From Hydractinia symbiolongicarpus (lineage: Eukaryota; Cnidaria; Hydrozoa; Anthoathecata; Hydractiniidae), in NCBI RefSeq assembly GCF_029227915.1, contig NC_079875.1:17043001-17107000 (forward strand): a DNA stretch of 64,000 nt, written 5' to 3'. The position numbers and the translations under genes were made by a program. Positions 47,440 through 57,285 of the stretch are shown here, piece by piece; the first letter of the stretch is position 1, and each line of letters begins with the position of its first letter. The notes under the pieces are model-generated. The model did no database searches. It worked only from the letters and a program-made list of their open reading frames with translations, and was not told the origin of the DNA.

Positions 47440-47943
47440 TTACAGCCTAGAGTTGAACACCCAGTGGAGCGCTTAACAAGAGCCGCAAGCAGTGTCACAC
47501 ATTCAGGTGGAGCGCAGCGCTTTAGTACAGGTATACAGTATGTCGTGAATCAAGTTAGGCGCACCCAACATTATGGTGTTTCCGGTGTGATATATTTGTC
47601 AAAAATAACTTTACACAGCTATAATAAAATCACAGTTTACAACTCCTTGCTTCCCCATTATAGCAAAAGCAGTCGACCGACCTTTTTTATTTTTTGAAGA
47701 GTGTTTCCGGTGAAAGTTGAAAAATGAATGTTGCTCCAGCCTGAGTGCTTAGTACAGGTAAAAAAATAGGCATAATAACCTTTCCCGCAAGAAGATTTAT
47801 TGCAACTTCAGTTTAACAGAAACACAGGAAACAGCCCGTTGTTAACGTTGGGCGGAGCGCTTCATACAGGTAAGCCATGTAACACATACATTTAGGAATA
47901 ACATCCTTTTCAAAAACCTAAAAACACAGGATGCACTCTGTTG
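47440..47943. repeat. Array of a short repeat with AGCGCTTAGTACAGGTA core, left part
   Basis: Degenerate copies of a unit of roughly 130 bases contain AGCGCTTNNTACAGGTA, then a GCATAATAACC word and an AAACACAGGAAACAGCCCG word. The same unit continues at 53908-55215, on the other side of the BEL/Pao element, so the element split the array. Confidence 0.7.
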
Positions 47944-48091
47944 TTAATCAAAAAAATACAATACGTCGGTCTGTCTAGTACAGTATGATGATGACGTTTC
48001 ATAGATTAAACACAAACGGAAAAAATACAAAAGATACAAAAAGATAAAAACAACATAAAAAAATAAAAACAAACATAGCCTGTGCCGATGG

Positions 48092-48173
48092 ACTATAAAA
48101 ACCCAATTAAAATTAATTTGACGTGACGGGTCTCCATGGCCGAGACGGATCTTCATCGTTTATGTTCAAAACA
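48092..48173 (-). repeat. 3' LTR start (direct repeat, copy 1)
   Basis: It matches 53822-53903 in 77 of 82 positions, same orientation. On the minus strand it begins with TG, as LTRs do. If it is an LTR, the 3' LTR would span 47948-48173, 226 bases. Confidence 0.65.
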
Positions 48174-48477
48174 CTCCCCATCAGTGAGTACTCGTATACA
48201 AACGAATTTCGATAGTTTTATTTTATATAATTGATTATCTTGCTTACGTCGGACTCGTTGAAGAAAGATTGTATATCATGGATTGTCTGTAAGTGTATGT
48301 ACGTCGTGTATGTACGTCATTCCAGTTTCTTCATCGTTGCTTTGCAATATCGTTTGCCCAAGATTTATCATCGAATTTTACAACGTCGTTGTTGTTTCTT
48401 CACGAATTATGTACACCTATAAAGAACACAATTCACCGTCGTATGCAAAGCATAGTTCAGGTGACATTTTTATTTAG

Positions 48478-48790
48478 CACTGCGTTCCAGTAACGCAAGT
48501 GATCGGATGGGACGAATGTAATTTCCATAAGCAGTTTTCACCTCTGCAACCCTGTTGATGCCATCGTTACCAGGAAAGATTTTCGCAATCCGTCCTAGCG
48601 GCTAATGATTTTTCAAGACGTTCTGGTCTCTAACTATCACGAGGTCTCCTTCCTTAATTTGATCGTCATTTGTATTTCATTTAGAACGTGTTGTCAAAGA
48701 AGGAAGGTATTCCTTTCTCCATCTATTCCAAAACATATTTGAAGCAGCCTGTACGGCTCTCCATCTTTTATGATCGTCAAGGTTTGTAAA
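48478..48790 (-). pseudogene. BEL/Pao integrase C-terminal domain (DUF5641-type)
   Basis: The minus strand reads [45 protein letters not shown] and YGNYIRPI, the ordered landmarks of the domain that ends BEL/Pao polyproteins. One or two in-frame stops are present. It is in the expected place relative to gag and protease pieces further right. Confidence 0.8.
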
Positions 48791-48885
48791 TACAGAATCT
48801 ACAGGTGTTTATAAATAAAATAACCAGAAGCTTAATCATTGTGAAAATCAGAGGGATGTAAGACGATTTTCTTAAAAAACTATAT

Positions 48886-48917
48886 ATTCGTCTACACATT
48901 CTAGTAGACATCATCAG
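48886..48917 (-). ncRNA. Hammerhead-ribozyme-like core at the Penelope terminus
   Basis: On the minus strand CTGATGA (48917-48911) is followed by a hairpin with a perfect 6 bp stem (GTCTAC/GTAGAC) and an 8-base loop, then GAAT. The hammerhead core is CUGANGA, helix II, GAAA; here the last A of GAAA is T, so the copy is probably inactive. Penelope-like elements are known to carry hammerhead motifs in their terminal repeats. A truncated second copy, on the plus strand, is at 49953-49975. Confidence 0.5.
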
Positions 48918-48930
48918 AGTGTATACTTTT

Positions 48931-49860
48931 TAAGATCAAATGAGCCCATGGAGAAGGTATGTTGACGACACTATTGCGTACATAAAAGTAGATTCGATAG
49001 ATTTTGTTATGTCGAAATTGAACAATTTCCATAACAACATTAAATTCACCTATGAAACAGAGCAGAATGGTACTATTGCTTTCTTGGGTGTACTTGTAAT
49101 AAGGGAAGAATTTGGAATCCAAACCACAGTATATCGTAAAAGTACTAAAAACAATATATATCTTCATTAGCAGTCGTTTGCGCCAACCACATGGAAAAGA
49201 GGTACATTACAAACCTTAGTGTCTAGAGCATTCAAAGTATGTTCCAACGAAGAGCATTTACAGAAAGAAGTTCTACACCTTAAGAAAGTGTTTAGAGACA
49301 TAAATGGCTATCCAAATTGGGTTATTGAACAAACATTTGAAAAGGTTAAACATTTGAACACAGCAGATACTAATATCGAAGAGCATTTTTTGATGTTACC
49401 ATATAAAAGAAAATTAGGAGAAACGACCATAAAGTCATTACGTAACACTTTGGAAAATGTTATATCTGCAAACAATATGTGCAAAATTATCTACACAGGA
49501 ACAAAACTAAGTTCGAAATTCAATGTTAAAGATAAGATTGAGAAAAAACACAAACATGACATGATATGTAGGGCCACATGTCCTGATCGAAATTGTGAAT
49601 CTACGTATGTAGGAAAAGTAGGTAGAAGATTTGCAGAACGCATCACCGACCACCATGGATGTGATAAAAAGTCAAATTTGATTGAACATGCACAGAAGTC
49701 TGGCCACCAAAGTGTCACGATAGACGACTTGGAATTTCTGTCTGGTGGCTATCGAAACAACAAATTCAAAAGAAAGTTGGCAAAAGCATTACATATTAAG
49801 CACGTTAAACCAACCATGAATGTTCAAGAACAATCAGTGGCATTGAAATTGTTGAATTAG
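48931..49860 (+). pseudogene. Penelope reverse transcriptase C-terminus plus GIY-YIG endonuclease
   Basis: The frame opens just upstream of the catalytic YVDD box (RYVDDT near 48958), so fingers and most of the palm are missing. AFLGVLV, TVYRKSTKN and then a TAG at 49168-49170 follow; the frame continues with QSFAPTTWKRGTL, as in intact relatives, which usually have Trp at the stop position. From 49219 the ORF is open for 213 codons. It includes a CRATCPDRNC cysteine motif followed by STYVGKVGRRFAERI, the GIY-YIG core with Tyr-Val-Gly in the second half, then HHGCD and SNLIEHAQKSGH. A single nonsense mutation is the only defect seen besides truncation. Confidence 0.88.
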
Positions 49861-49982
49861 GTCGTTATTTTTTATTACTGTTTTTATATATTATATATGT
49901 ATCCATAGAAACGCTTACTTACTGTAACATTTTAACTTTTAATGTGTAAAAAATATACACTCTGATGATGTCTACATCTCAC

Positions 49983-50375
49983 AACAAGAATCCTACCCAA
50001 CAGAATTCGAAAACCTACAATCATACAAGGAACTACCAAAAAGATCACCACTTGTAGCTTTGAGACCAATGATGCAAAACAATTTGATTCGTGTTGGAGG
50101 AAGAATTGGTTTAATCGATATACCATTTGAGTCGAAGCACCAAGTGATAATCTCGCCGAAACACCACATTGCACGACTCATAATTCAACACATTCATCAT
50201 ACAAACTTCCATGTTGGACAAAACGCCACACTAGCACTATCATGACAAAATATTTGGATTCCGACTGGAAAATCCTTTGTGAAGAATTTGATAAATTAAA
50301 GAAAGTCAAACCAATGTCACCACTTGTGGGAGATCTACCAATCGATCGTCTAGCTGTAGGCGAACCACTATTTAA
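49983..50375 (+). pseudogene. BEL/Pao integrase N-terminal part, inverted
   Basis: LRPMMQNNLIRVGGRIG, IPFESKHQVIISPKHH and IIQHIHHTNFHVGQNAT form the zinc-binding HHCC-type N-terminus of BEL/Pao integrase. A frameshift near 50243 leads to KVKPMSPLVGDLPIDRLAVG, the linker before the catalytic core. It lies on the plus strand, opposite to every other BEL/Pao piece here. Confidence 0.8.
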
Positions 50376-50575
50376 TCAACAACTGTAACTTTGTTGCTCA
50401 ATTTCATCAACGGTCAGGTAGTCAAATTTTTCACATTCAGATCCTCCCCTCTTTAATAGCAACCAATTTCGTTTTAATTTGATAATCTACACAATGTGGC
50501 GACAGAGTTTTCGCTAATCGGAATAACTTTCCCATTTGATATAAAGGATGTTTTCCCTGGTATTGGATTACTGGT

Positions 50576-51330
50576 TCACTGAAAGTTAGTAATATCTGCG
50601 TCTTCTTCACTTTGATTGACATTTTGGTTTTGGTCTGGGCAATTGCATTCTTCTTCGATTAAGAAGGATGGACCGGTTAACCTTCTGGAATTCTTGGTCG
50701 ATGATGGTGGTACATATCTTGTAGCATTGTCTGCTGGGTTCAGAGTTCCTGGTACAAAACGCCACGAACTGACGTCAGTCGTATTGCGAATTTTGCTGAT
50801 GCGATTCACAACGAATACTGAAAATTTTCGGTTTTTGTTCAAGATAGATTTCAAAACTATTTGTAACTCTGTCCAAAATTTGGTACTGAGGTCCATGGAA
50901 AGACTACATCGGAAAAATATGTAGTTAAATCAACTGATTATCAGGTTGTAGTTTAAGCCCTTTAAGAAATGTTGATCGATGTTAATTTCTCCAGTTCACT
51001 TCTCCAGCTCAACAACCTTGTTTTTAGTTCGGTTGGTATTTCTTCATCCCAATCTACTTTGGATTTTCACAAAGAATGGATAATAATTTTTCCTTCTAAA
51101 TGAATGTTGTTAAGATGCCAAGTGGGTCAAATGTTGAACTTGTTAAACTTAATATACCTCTTTTAGTTTCAGGTGATGGTTTGTTGACAACTTTGAATTT
51201 GAAATAGTCAGTATTCAGATTCCATAACAAACCAAGTACTCTTTCAGTCGGTAATTTGTTTAAATCTAGGTTGACGTTGATTACGGTTTCGGTATTTGGA
51301 AAACACTTAAGAATTTCACAAGAATTTGGT
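50576..51330 (-). pseudogene. BEL/Pao reverse transcriptase end, Pao peptidase region and RNase H piece
   Basis: At 51110-51290 the minus strand reads PTERVLGLLWN, KRGILSLTSSTFDPLGILT, the Pao (A17) region after the reverse transcriptase. At 50576-50896 it reads FWTELQIVLKSI, VFVVNRISKIRN and WRFVPGTLNPADNATR, the RNase H-like region that precedes integrase. Several stops separate them. Confidence 0.8.
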
Positions 51331-51334
51331 CGAT

Positions 51335-51619
51335 TTAAGTATGTGTAACGTGATTAGTAGGTCTGGATGGAGTGGAGTTCCAAAATCTTTCTACTGCTTT
51401 ATTGAGATCATCCGTATCAGTTTCTAATCGATTAATATTGGTAAATATGTTTTTATTCTTCTCACCTAATAGGTTCCAACCAAGTTGCGTTTTAAAAGCT
51501 ACTGGTTCGTTGTGTTTTCCTACTCGATAATCGTGTTGAATATAAAGTGATGGTGTATCGATTCCAATAAGTACTGTTACTCTGTCGTCGTTTAAGGCTA
51601 GTATATCGATGTCTTTCAA
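51335..51619 (-). pseudogene. BEL/Pao aspartic protease C-terminal part
   Basis: VLIGIDTPSLY, YRVGKHNEPVA and KTQLGWNLLGE are the end of the retropepsin-like domain (DUF1758-type). The catalytic Asp-Ser-Gly segment lies upstream in another frame (near 51860, DSGSD). The reverse transcriptase core should follow but is missing, which implies a deletion of about 1.5 kb. Confidence 0.8.
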
Positions 51620-52007
51620 ATGAGCATAGTTTTCTTTTAAATGTGTGATGTTTCGTGTGTTAAGATCTGGTACAACCCATATTTTTTGATTCTGATTTCT
51701 TCTTTCAGATTAGCAGGGTGAACATTAAATGATACGATTATTGATTTAAACGTCTTTGAATTCGATAGGGTCGTCGATATTCTCAACGGTTGTCCTTCCC
51801 AATTAATCCGAGTTTCCGCGCTCTTTCTTCGTAAATTCAGGTGCTATCTGATCCACTATCTAAAATAGCGTTGGTTGTTACTGATTTGTTGTTATGAGTT
51901 AAGGTAACTGGGATAACTTGAAGATAGGTGTTAGTTGTGGTACGAGATCGAGTGATTCTTGCCTTAGATTCATTCTTTGAAAGTTCATTTTCATATTGTT
52001 GTGGTGG

Positions 52008-52259
52008 TCATAAATGCAGCAGGGTGTGGTGACGTTTTCCACAATTATCTTCTCGACACCTTTTCTTAGATTTACATTCTTTTATTTTGTGAGAAGGTGA
52101 AAGACAATTAAAGCAAAGTCCCTTTTCTAGAACAAACTTATTGTGATGTGCCACCGGTTTTAGTTCAAATTCTCTGCACTTAAAAACAAAATGATTTTGT
52201 GAACAAGTCCAACACTTCGTACTGCGTTCACTACCTGCACCTGTTGCAAATGTTCTCAC
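52008..52259 (-). pseudogene. BEL/Pao gag zinc knuckles
   Basis: CWTCSQNHFVFKCREF, then KGLCFNCLSPSHKIKECKSK and CGKRHHTLLH form two CCHC knuckles and a His-rich end as in BEL/Pao gag. The frame is open for 83 codons. Confidence 0.82.
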
Positions 52260-52343
52260 TCTTTTCCCATCTCTCTTCGACTCCTTTCCATTTTTAATTT
52301 TATTCTGTTCCTGATCTGCGATTAAATTTTCTATTGGATTGAA

Positions 52344-53045
52344 TTACCCCAACAACTTCCAACTCAACCATTTCTCAAAGTCAATCAAATTAATGCTATT
52401 CTCACTCGTTATCTTATCTTTCGAAAATTTGTAGAACTGATTGCGAAAGTGGTGAGATAATAAGGCTATAGCCTTTGCTAGATTCTCAGTTGAATTATTA
52501 GAAGATTTGTAGCCTATAGAAACCCTAGCGAGACGCACGCAATGCGGTATAAAAAGGACGGGCGAACCTGTGGATTTTTCCACGGGCTAACGACTAGTTT
52601 AAATAAGATACAACAACAGGATTGCCGAAGTCACGTTTCAATGCATTTAATGCAGATGCGTAAAATATGCCACTCGCACCAATCGATAACACCGTCTTCT
52701 TCGCCTCACCGTCTAATACACTAATCAACCTCTCCATCCTTGTCTTATCGTCAAAGGAAACCTTCAAGTGTACTCTAGATTAAAAATTTTGAACAAACTC
52801 TAGCCATTTATTAAGCGAACCATCGAACCTAAATAGATCAATAACTGGTAGATTTATTGATTCATACTCCCAGTGAAGCAGCTATCGCACTTGCATCTTC
52901 TATAATGGTTTCTTGTCCTACAATAAGATTGACAATAAATTTATCAATCGGTTGATAGCGAGATTTATCAATATTTTCCGGATTATTGAAGACATTGTTT
53001 TCGACGTCGTTTAGTTCTAAACGGTTCGTTTCAGATTTATCCTAA
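52344..53045 (-). pseudogene. BEL/Pao gag N-terminal region (DUF1759-type), interrupted
   Basis: IDLFRFDGSLNKWLEFVQNF (near 52790-52850) is the start of the DUF1759 domain; TENLAKAIALLSHHFRNQ and FEKWLSWKLLG (52344-52583) are later parts. A CGACTAGT-family repeat at 52505-52600 lies at the break between them. Stops and shifts abound. Confidence 0.65.
52505..52600 (-). repeat. Short dispersed repeat, CGACTAGT family, copy 3
   Basis: The head GACGGGCGAACCTGTGG, TTTTTCCACGGGCTAACG and ACTAGT identify it in reverse orientation. It is a younger insertion into the BEL/Pao gag remnant. Confidence 0.7.
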
Positions 53046-53379
53046 TTAAGACATGGAAGACGAAGATCTATCAGACAGTACAACACCGATGTTGAAGAAG
53101 TGACGGCCTTTTGTTGAATGGTTTGATGAAGACGAAGAATGTGGTTTAGGAAGATGTTTGTTGATGTTACTAGAGATAACGAAAAGAGTGTTGTTTTTAA
53201 GATGTTGTAGAGATAATAATTTTATCTGGGATGAAATATTGAGATTGGGATATTGGGATTGAAATATTTGTGTATCGTCCGCGCACAAAACATTTCATAG
53301 TATTGCGTCGCTTACCGCGCTTCCTTTCGTTATGCTGCTTGTTGAAATTCTTTTCGTTAAGATTCCAAACAAGAAACTT

Positions 53380-53405
53380 CGATTATTATTATTATTATTA
53401 TTATT
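53380..53405. repeat. (ATT)n microsatellite
   Basis: Eight uninterrupted ATT triplets. Confidence 0.9.
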
Positions 53406-53821
53406 CATCTTTATACAGGTTTATCTACGTCAGTATAATATATACAAGATATATGTAAATGTTACTGTTATCAATGAGAGACCTGTGTAAAAAAAAAAAA
53501 AAATAACAAAATATAAAATTTTCGAAGTAAGATTTAAACGGAGAGAAATAAAAATTCGCGGATATTGAAAAATTTAAGAGAATAAACATTGAGAACCATA
53601 TATGAGAAAATTAAAAATATTGTGAAAGACTTTGTGCGAAAAATTTTCAGGTATATCAAGAAACACGATGTAAGAAACGACGGATGACGTCATCACACAA
53701 TCCATACATTTGGCGGTGAGAGGACGTGGAAATTGTATTGTTTGATATATTCTTACTTTTACCAAACGCTTGTCCTACTCATGCGGAGATTAGAGGTAAT
53801 GTGAAAGTGCGCGCGAAAAAA

Positions 53822-53903
53822 ACTATAAAAACTCAATCAAAATTAATTTGACGCGACGGGTTTCCATCGCCGAGACGGATCTTCATCGTTTATGTTCAAA
53901 ACA
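53822..53903 (-). repeat. 5' LTR start (direct repeat, copy 2)
   Basis: Partner of 48092-48173. Sequence inward of the 82 bases differs between copies, so one or both LTRs are truncated or recombined. Confidence 0.65.
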
Positions 53904-53907
53904 TTAA

Positions 53908-55215
53908 CACTGGCCTAAGCGCTATACAGGTAAACTGTGTTGCATATTTCGTTAACAGCGGGCTAAGCGCTTCGTACAGTTGAACAGAGTTAAACAGGCG
54001 TAAAGGCGTAATACCCTTTTCCAAAAAAAACTGTCACGATTTCGGTTTAAATAACATCACAGGAAACAGCCCGTCATTACCCCATTCAGCTAAAAAATCC
54101 TTCAGCAATTTTATTTTTGGGAATACGCTTTTATGACAATAAAAAAGGTGTGGCTAAGAAACTGCATTTTCATTGAACGTAAGAAAGATTTGAAAATTTT
54201 GTTGTAGCTAGCTAACTGTATTTATTTGACTGCTTTCGTTTTTTAGCCCCCAGATAGATAGCCCCCAGTTGCAACTTAGTAAAATCACATTGGTTAAAAT
54301 AAAGCAAATAGAAATAATGCTGGCTAAGATAAAAAGCTGTTGTATTAAACTGAATGAAAAGGCTAGTTAGCTAGCTCATTTAAAATCTAATTATAAGTTC
54401 GTAGCCAAAGTCTTAAAATTGGTAAGTTCAAGATTTGTATGTGGCTAAAAAACGTAACAACATATTTACCTTAACATGTAAAAACATATAAGAACAAAAA
54501 TAAACAGCTTTCAGATGACAAAAACAGACTTACCAACTTCACTTCAAAGCCACAGCTTTCAAAATGGCCGTATAACCATTTTGAACACACAGAATACGGC
54601 TATTATTAAAAAGACTAGTCGTTGCCCGTGAAAAAATCCACGGGTTTGCCCGTCCTTTATATTTACCTGTCGCAACAAAGTGGATAAAAATATATCGCAT
54701 TTGATATTCCTGTTTCCGCAACATGATTTTCTAACTCAGCGGGGGGTCCGCGCAGAGACAGACAGACGACGGCTATTATTATAGAGACTAACTGGGAGAT
54801 CTGGCTTTTTTGACGACATTAACCCAGCGTCGAACGCCAGGCTAAGCGCTAAAGTGCGGGTAAATCGAGTGAATGGCAAATCGAATAAAACACTTAACTT
54901 TACTACATTTCCTTGTCATTGCAAAAACAGTTAACCAGCATTTTGATATCTTGTTAATTAAGCTCCTTAAAACATTGTAACACCAGGCTGAGCGCTTAGT
55001 GCAGGTAAACCGTGTTGCTTATCGGTATAGGCATAATACCCTTAAAAACATTTATCACGACTTGGGTTTAAATAAAAACAAGGAATAGTCTGTTGTTAAC
55101 ACCAGGCTGGGCACTTAAAATTGATGAACGGTGTGTTGCACATGCGTATAAGCATAATACCTTTTTCCCAAAAAACTTTAACGCAACTTCAGTTTAAGTA
55201 AAAACGCAAGCAACA
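53908..55215. repeat. Array of a short repeat with AGCGCTTAGTACAGGTA core, right part
   Basis: Cores at about 53925, 53970, 54848, 54985 and 55105 are spaced irregularly because other sequence intervenes. Each is followed by GCATAATACCC and AGGAAACAGCCCG-like words. A CGACTAGT-family repeat sits at 54613-54781. Confidence 0.65.
54613..54781 (+). repeat. Short dispersed repeat, CGACTAGT family, copy 4
   Basis: The most complete copy. It starts ACTAGTCGTTGCCCGTG, has the hairpin head, TTTACCTGTCGCAACAAAGT, CAGCGGGGGGTCC, a (GACA) run and the end GGCTATTATTATAGAGA. Confidence 0.78.
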
Positions 55216-57192
55216 GCCTGTCGTCAGGTTGTTAAAAAAACACAAATAGAAATAATGCTGGCTAAAATCAAATCTGTCAAACTGAATAAAAATGGCTAGC
55301 GAGCTAGCTTTTTAGGATGCTCCCAAAAAATCTACGTTTGTAGTCAAAATCTTAAAATTGATAAGTTCAAAATTTTTATGTGGTTAAAAAACCTGACAAT
55401 ATATTTATCTTAACATGTAAAAAACAAAAATAAAAAGCTTTTAGAAGAAAAAAGTGAAGAATGTATAAGCGTGCCCTGGACATATTCCGCAAAAATCAAA
55501 AATGCAATAACTTCATTAAAAAAGCATTTTTTTAACTGATATTTCAAAAAAAAATTATTAACTATACTTTTCAGAGTTTTAAAGAAGGCCGATAAGACTA
55601 GTTATCTGTCTTCTGTGACTTTCCTGGTTTACAAAGGTGATAAATTACACAGCGTTATTACATATTTTTAATCTTGTAACAATTAATTTTATTGAATTTA
55701 ATACTGTAACACTTTACTACTGTATATATCTTTGTTTACGAAAAAAATATATCTTTCTATCTAAGACTTTTTGAAAAAAATTACAGATTTCGATCATATA
55801 ATAAAGAAATAGGTGCAATAATGGCATCAAGGTTGACATGGTGAAAAAATATTTGAGAGAAGCTAAGCTTTTTATTATGTTTTAGGCGAAAAGTTGGTTA
55901 TACCATACCACATATTTTGCTTCTAATAGGGTATTACTAACCCTATAATAACTGTTTATGAGGGCAATACCGGAGAATATTAACCGACGTCAAACGTGAC
56001 AGAGGTCAATATGTCGAGACCTTAAAAATATATAACAAAGGTATTTTTCGTTTGACTTTTCAAGTACAATAAATTTATAGGCCGTCAGTTCACCCCAATC
56101 AGAACACCGATCCTAATAAGCGAGTGTAATGAGGCTTTATTGTATAATAGAAGCTACATATATTGTATGTGCAACATTTTTCCTGGCAGGTAATCAACTT
56201 GCCACAGAGCAAGCGGCATATCCCAAAAACACACATAAAGACGTTATACAAATGGTATTGGCTCGCAGTCATTCTTAACTGAGAAGGTTCACCCAGATCG
56301 AAACACTGATACCCAAGCTACTCTAATCAGGATACACGAAGTATTGTAAACATTGCTACCTTGACTTGGATCATTGACATATTGTCTTGCAGTGAACAGA
56401 AGTCAATTAACGGTTCTCAGAGCCTGAAAAGGAGACGACTTAAATAAAAATATGATAACGACATCCTATTTCTTATCACATTTCCGTGATATACTGCCGA
56501 CTGTTACTACCCTACTACCGCATTTCACATTACATGTAAAAGTCATTGAAAAACAGAGTTATGGCGACATACCCGCAGAAGCATAGTTCAACAGTAAGTA
56601 ACATGACACAACAAAACTACCTGCAGCTACAAGATAAGATAAAAACTATAAAATTGTTGATAGTGGCAAAAAATTCGTAATTGGAAAGTTATTTAAACAC
56701 CTATAATAACAAAATAAAAAATGGAGCCCTTGTTTTCTCGTTTGGCGGCCTAATTTCTCCGTAAATTTTACTGTGATACCACGCTTTGGGGAGGCAAAGC
56801 ATCAGCCATAAGAAAGTGAGCCGTGATTTTTGTTTCATGGACTCACATAGTCCCTCACACAAGCGTATTATAATAAAGGAATTCTTTATGGTGACAAAAA
56901 ACTACGTAATTAGAAAGTTACTATGCCACATTGTTTTACTTTGATGGACAAATTCAAGTTTGAGAGTCTTCAAATCAAAGGACATAATATGATTCGGGTA
57001 ATTTTCTCTTTTATTTGTTTTTGTTTGGGGAAAATATAATGGTAGATGAGCTAGGTAACTAATGGCAACTAATGACAAATGCTGGCTTGTACTGTCAGTA
57101 ATCTGTTTTTTTCTCTGTCCTTAGCATCAAAGATTATTTATGAACTAAGATATTTAAATTTCTCCTTCATATGGCAGTGGTAACAAAGGCGC
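55216..57192. other. Gene-free stretch
   Basis: AT-rich, all frames broken, no repeat structure recognised. Confidence 0.4.
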
Positions 57193-57285
57193 ACCCTCGT
57201 CCCCAGAGTTTTTTGACTTCTTAATATGAAAGATTTTTCCTCATATCAAAAAGACAAAAAAACCTGGGACGAGGGTGAACAAAGG
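57193..57285. mobile_element. MITE, CCCTCGTCCC family
   Basis: CACCCTCGTCCCCAGAG at the left pairs with CTGGGACGAGGGTG at the right; inside, TTTTTTGACTTCTTAATATG pairs with CATATCAAAAAGACAAAAAA. It can fold into a long imperfect hairpin. Confidence 0.75.

Larger units (their letters stand above)
48886..49975 (+). mobile_element. 5'-truncated Penelope-like element
   Basis: The element encodes the end of a Penelope-type reverse transcriptase and a GIY-YIG endonuclease. Its two ends carry a 23-base inverted repeat: GTAGACATCATCAGAGTGTA... at 48904-48926 and its complement at 49953-49975 (one mismatch). Inverted terminal copies and 5' truncation are usual for this group. It lies inside the BEL/Pao element. 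Confidence 0.88.
47948..53903 (-). mobile_element. BEL/Pao LTR retrotransposon, degenerate and rearranged
   Basis: Pieces of a BEL/Pao gag-pol gene run on the minus strand from gag (53.0 kb) to the C-terminal integrase domain (48.5 kb). The sequence TGTTTTGAACATAAACG starts an 82-base direct repeat on the minus strand at 53903 and again at 48173 (5 mismatches), as expected for the 5' ends of two LTRs. The block is flanked by TTAA at 47944-47947 and 53904-53907, and joining the flanks restores a unit of the surrounding repeat array. All ORFs are broken. The reverse transcriptase core is missing and the integrase part is inverted. Confidence 0.78.

Noticed and set aside
50616-50924. 102-codon plus-strand ORF
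   Set aside because: It is the antisense shadow of the BEL/Pao RNase H region, which carries the family motifs on the minus strand.
53046-53288. 80-codon minus-strand ORF with Ser-rich tract next to gag
   Set aside because: Position suggests a BEL/Pao leader or gag start, but no motif supports it and the frame does not join the gag pieces.
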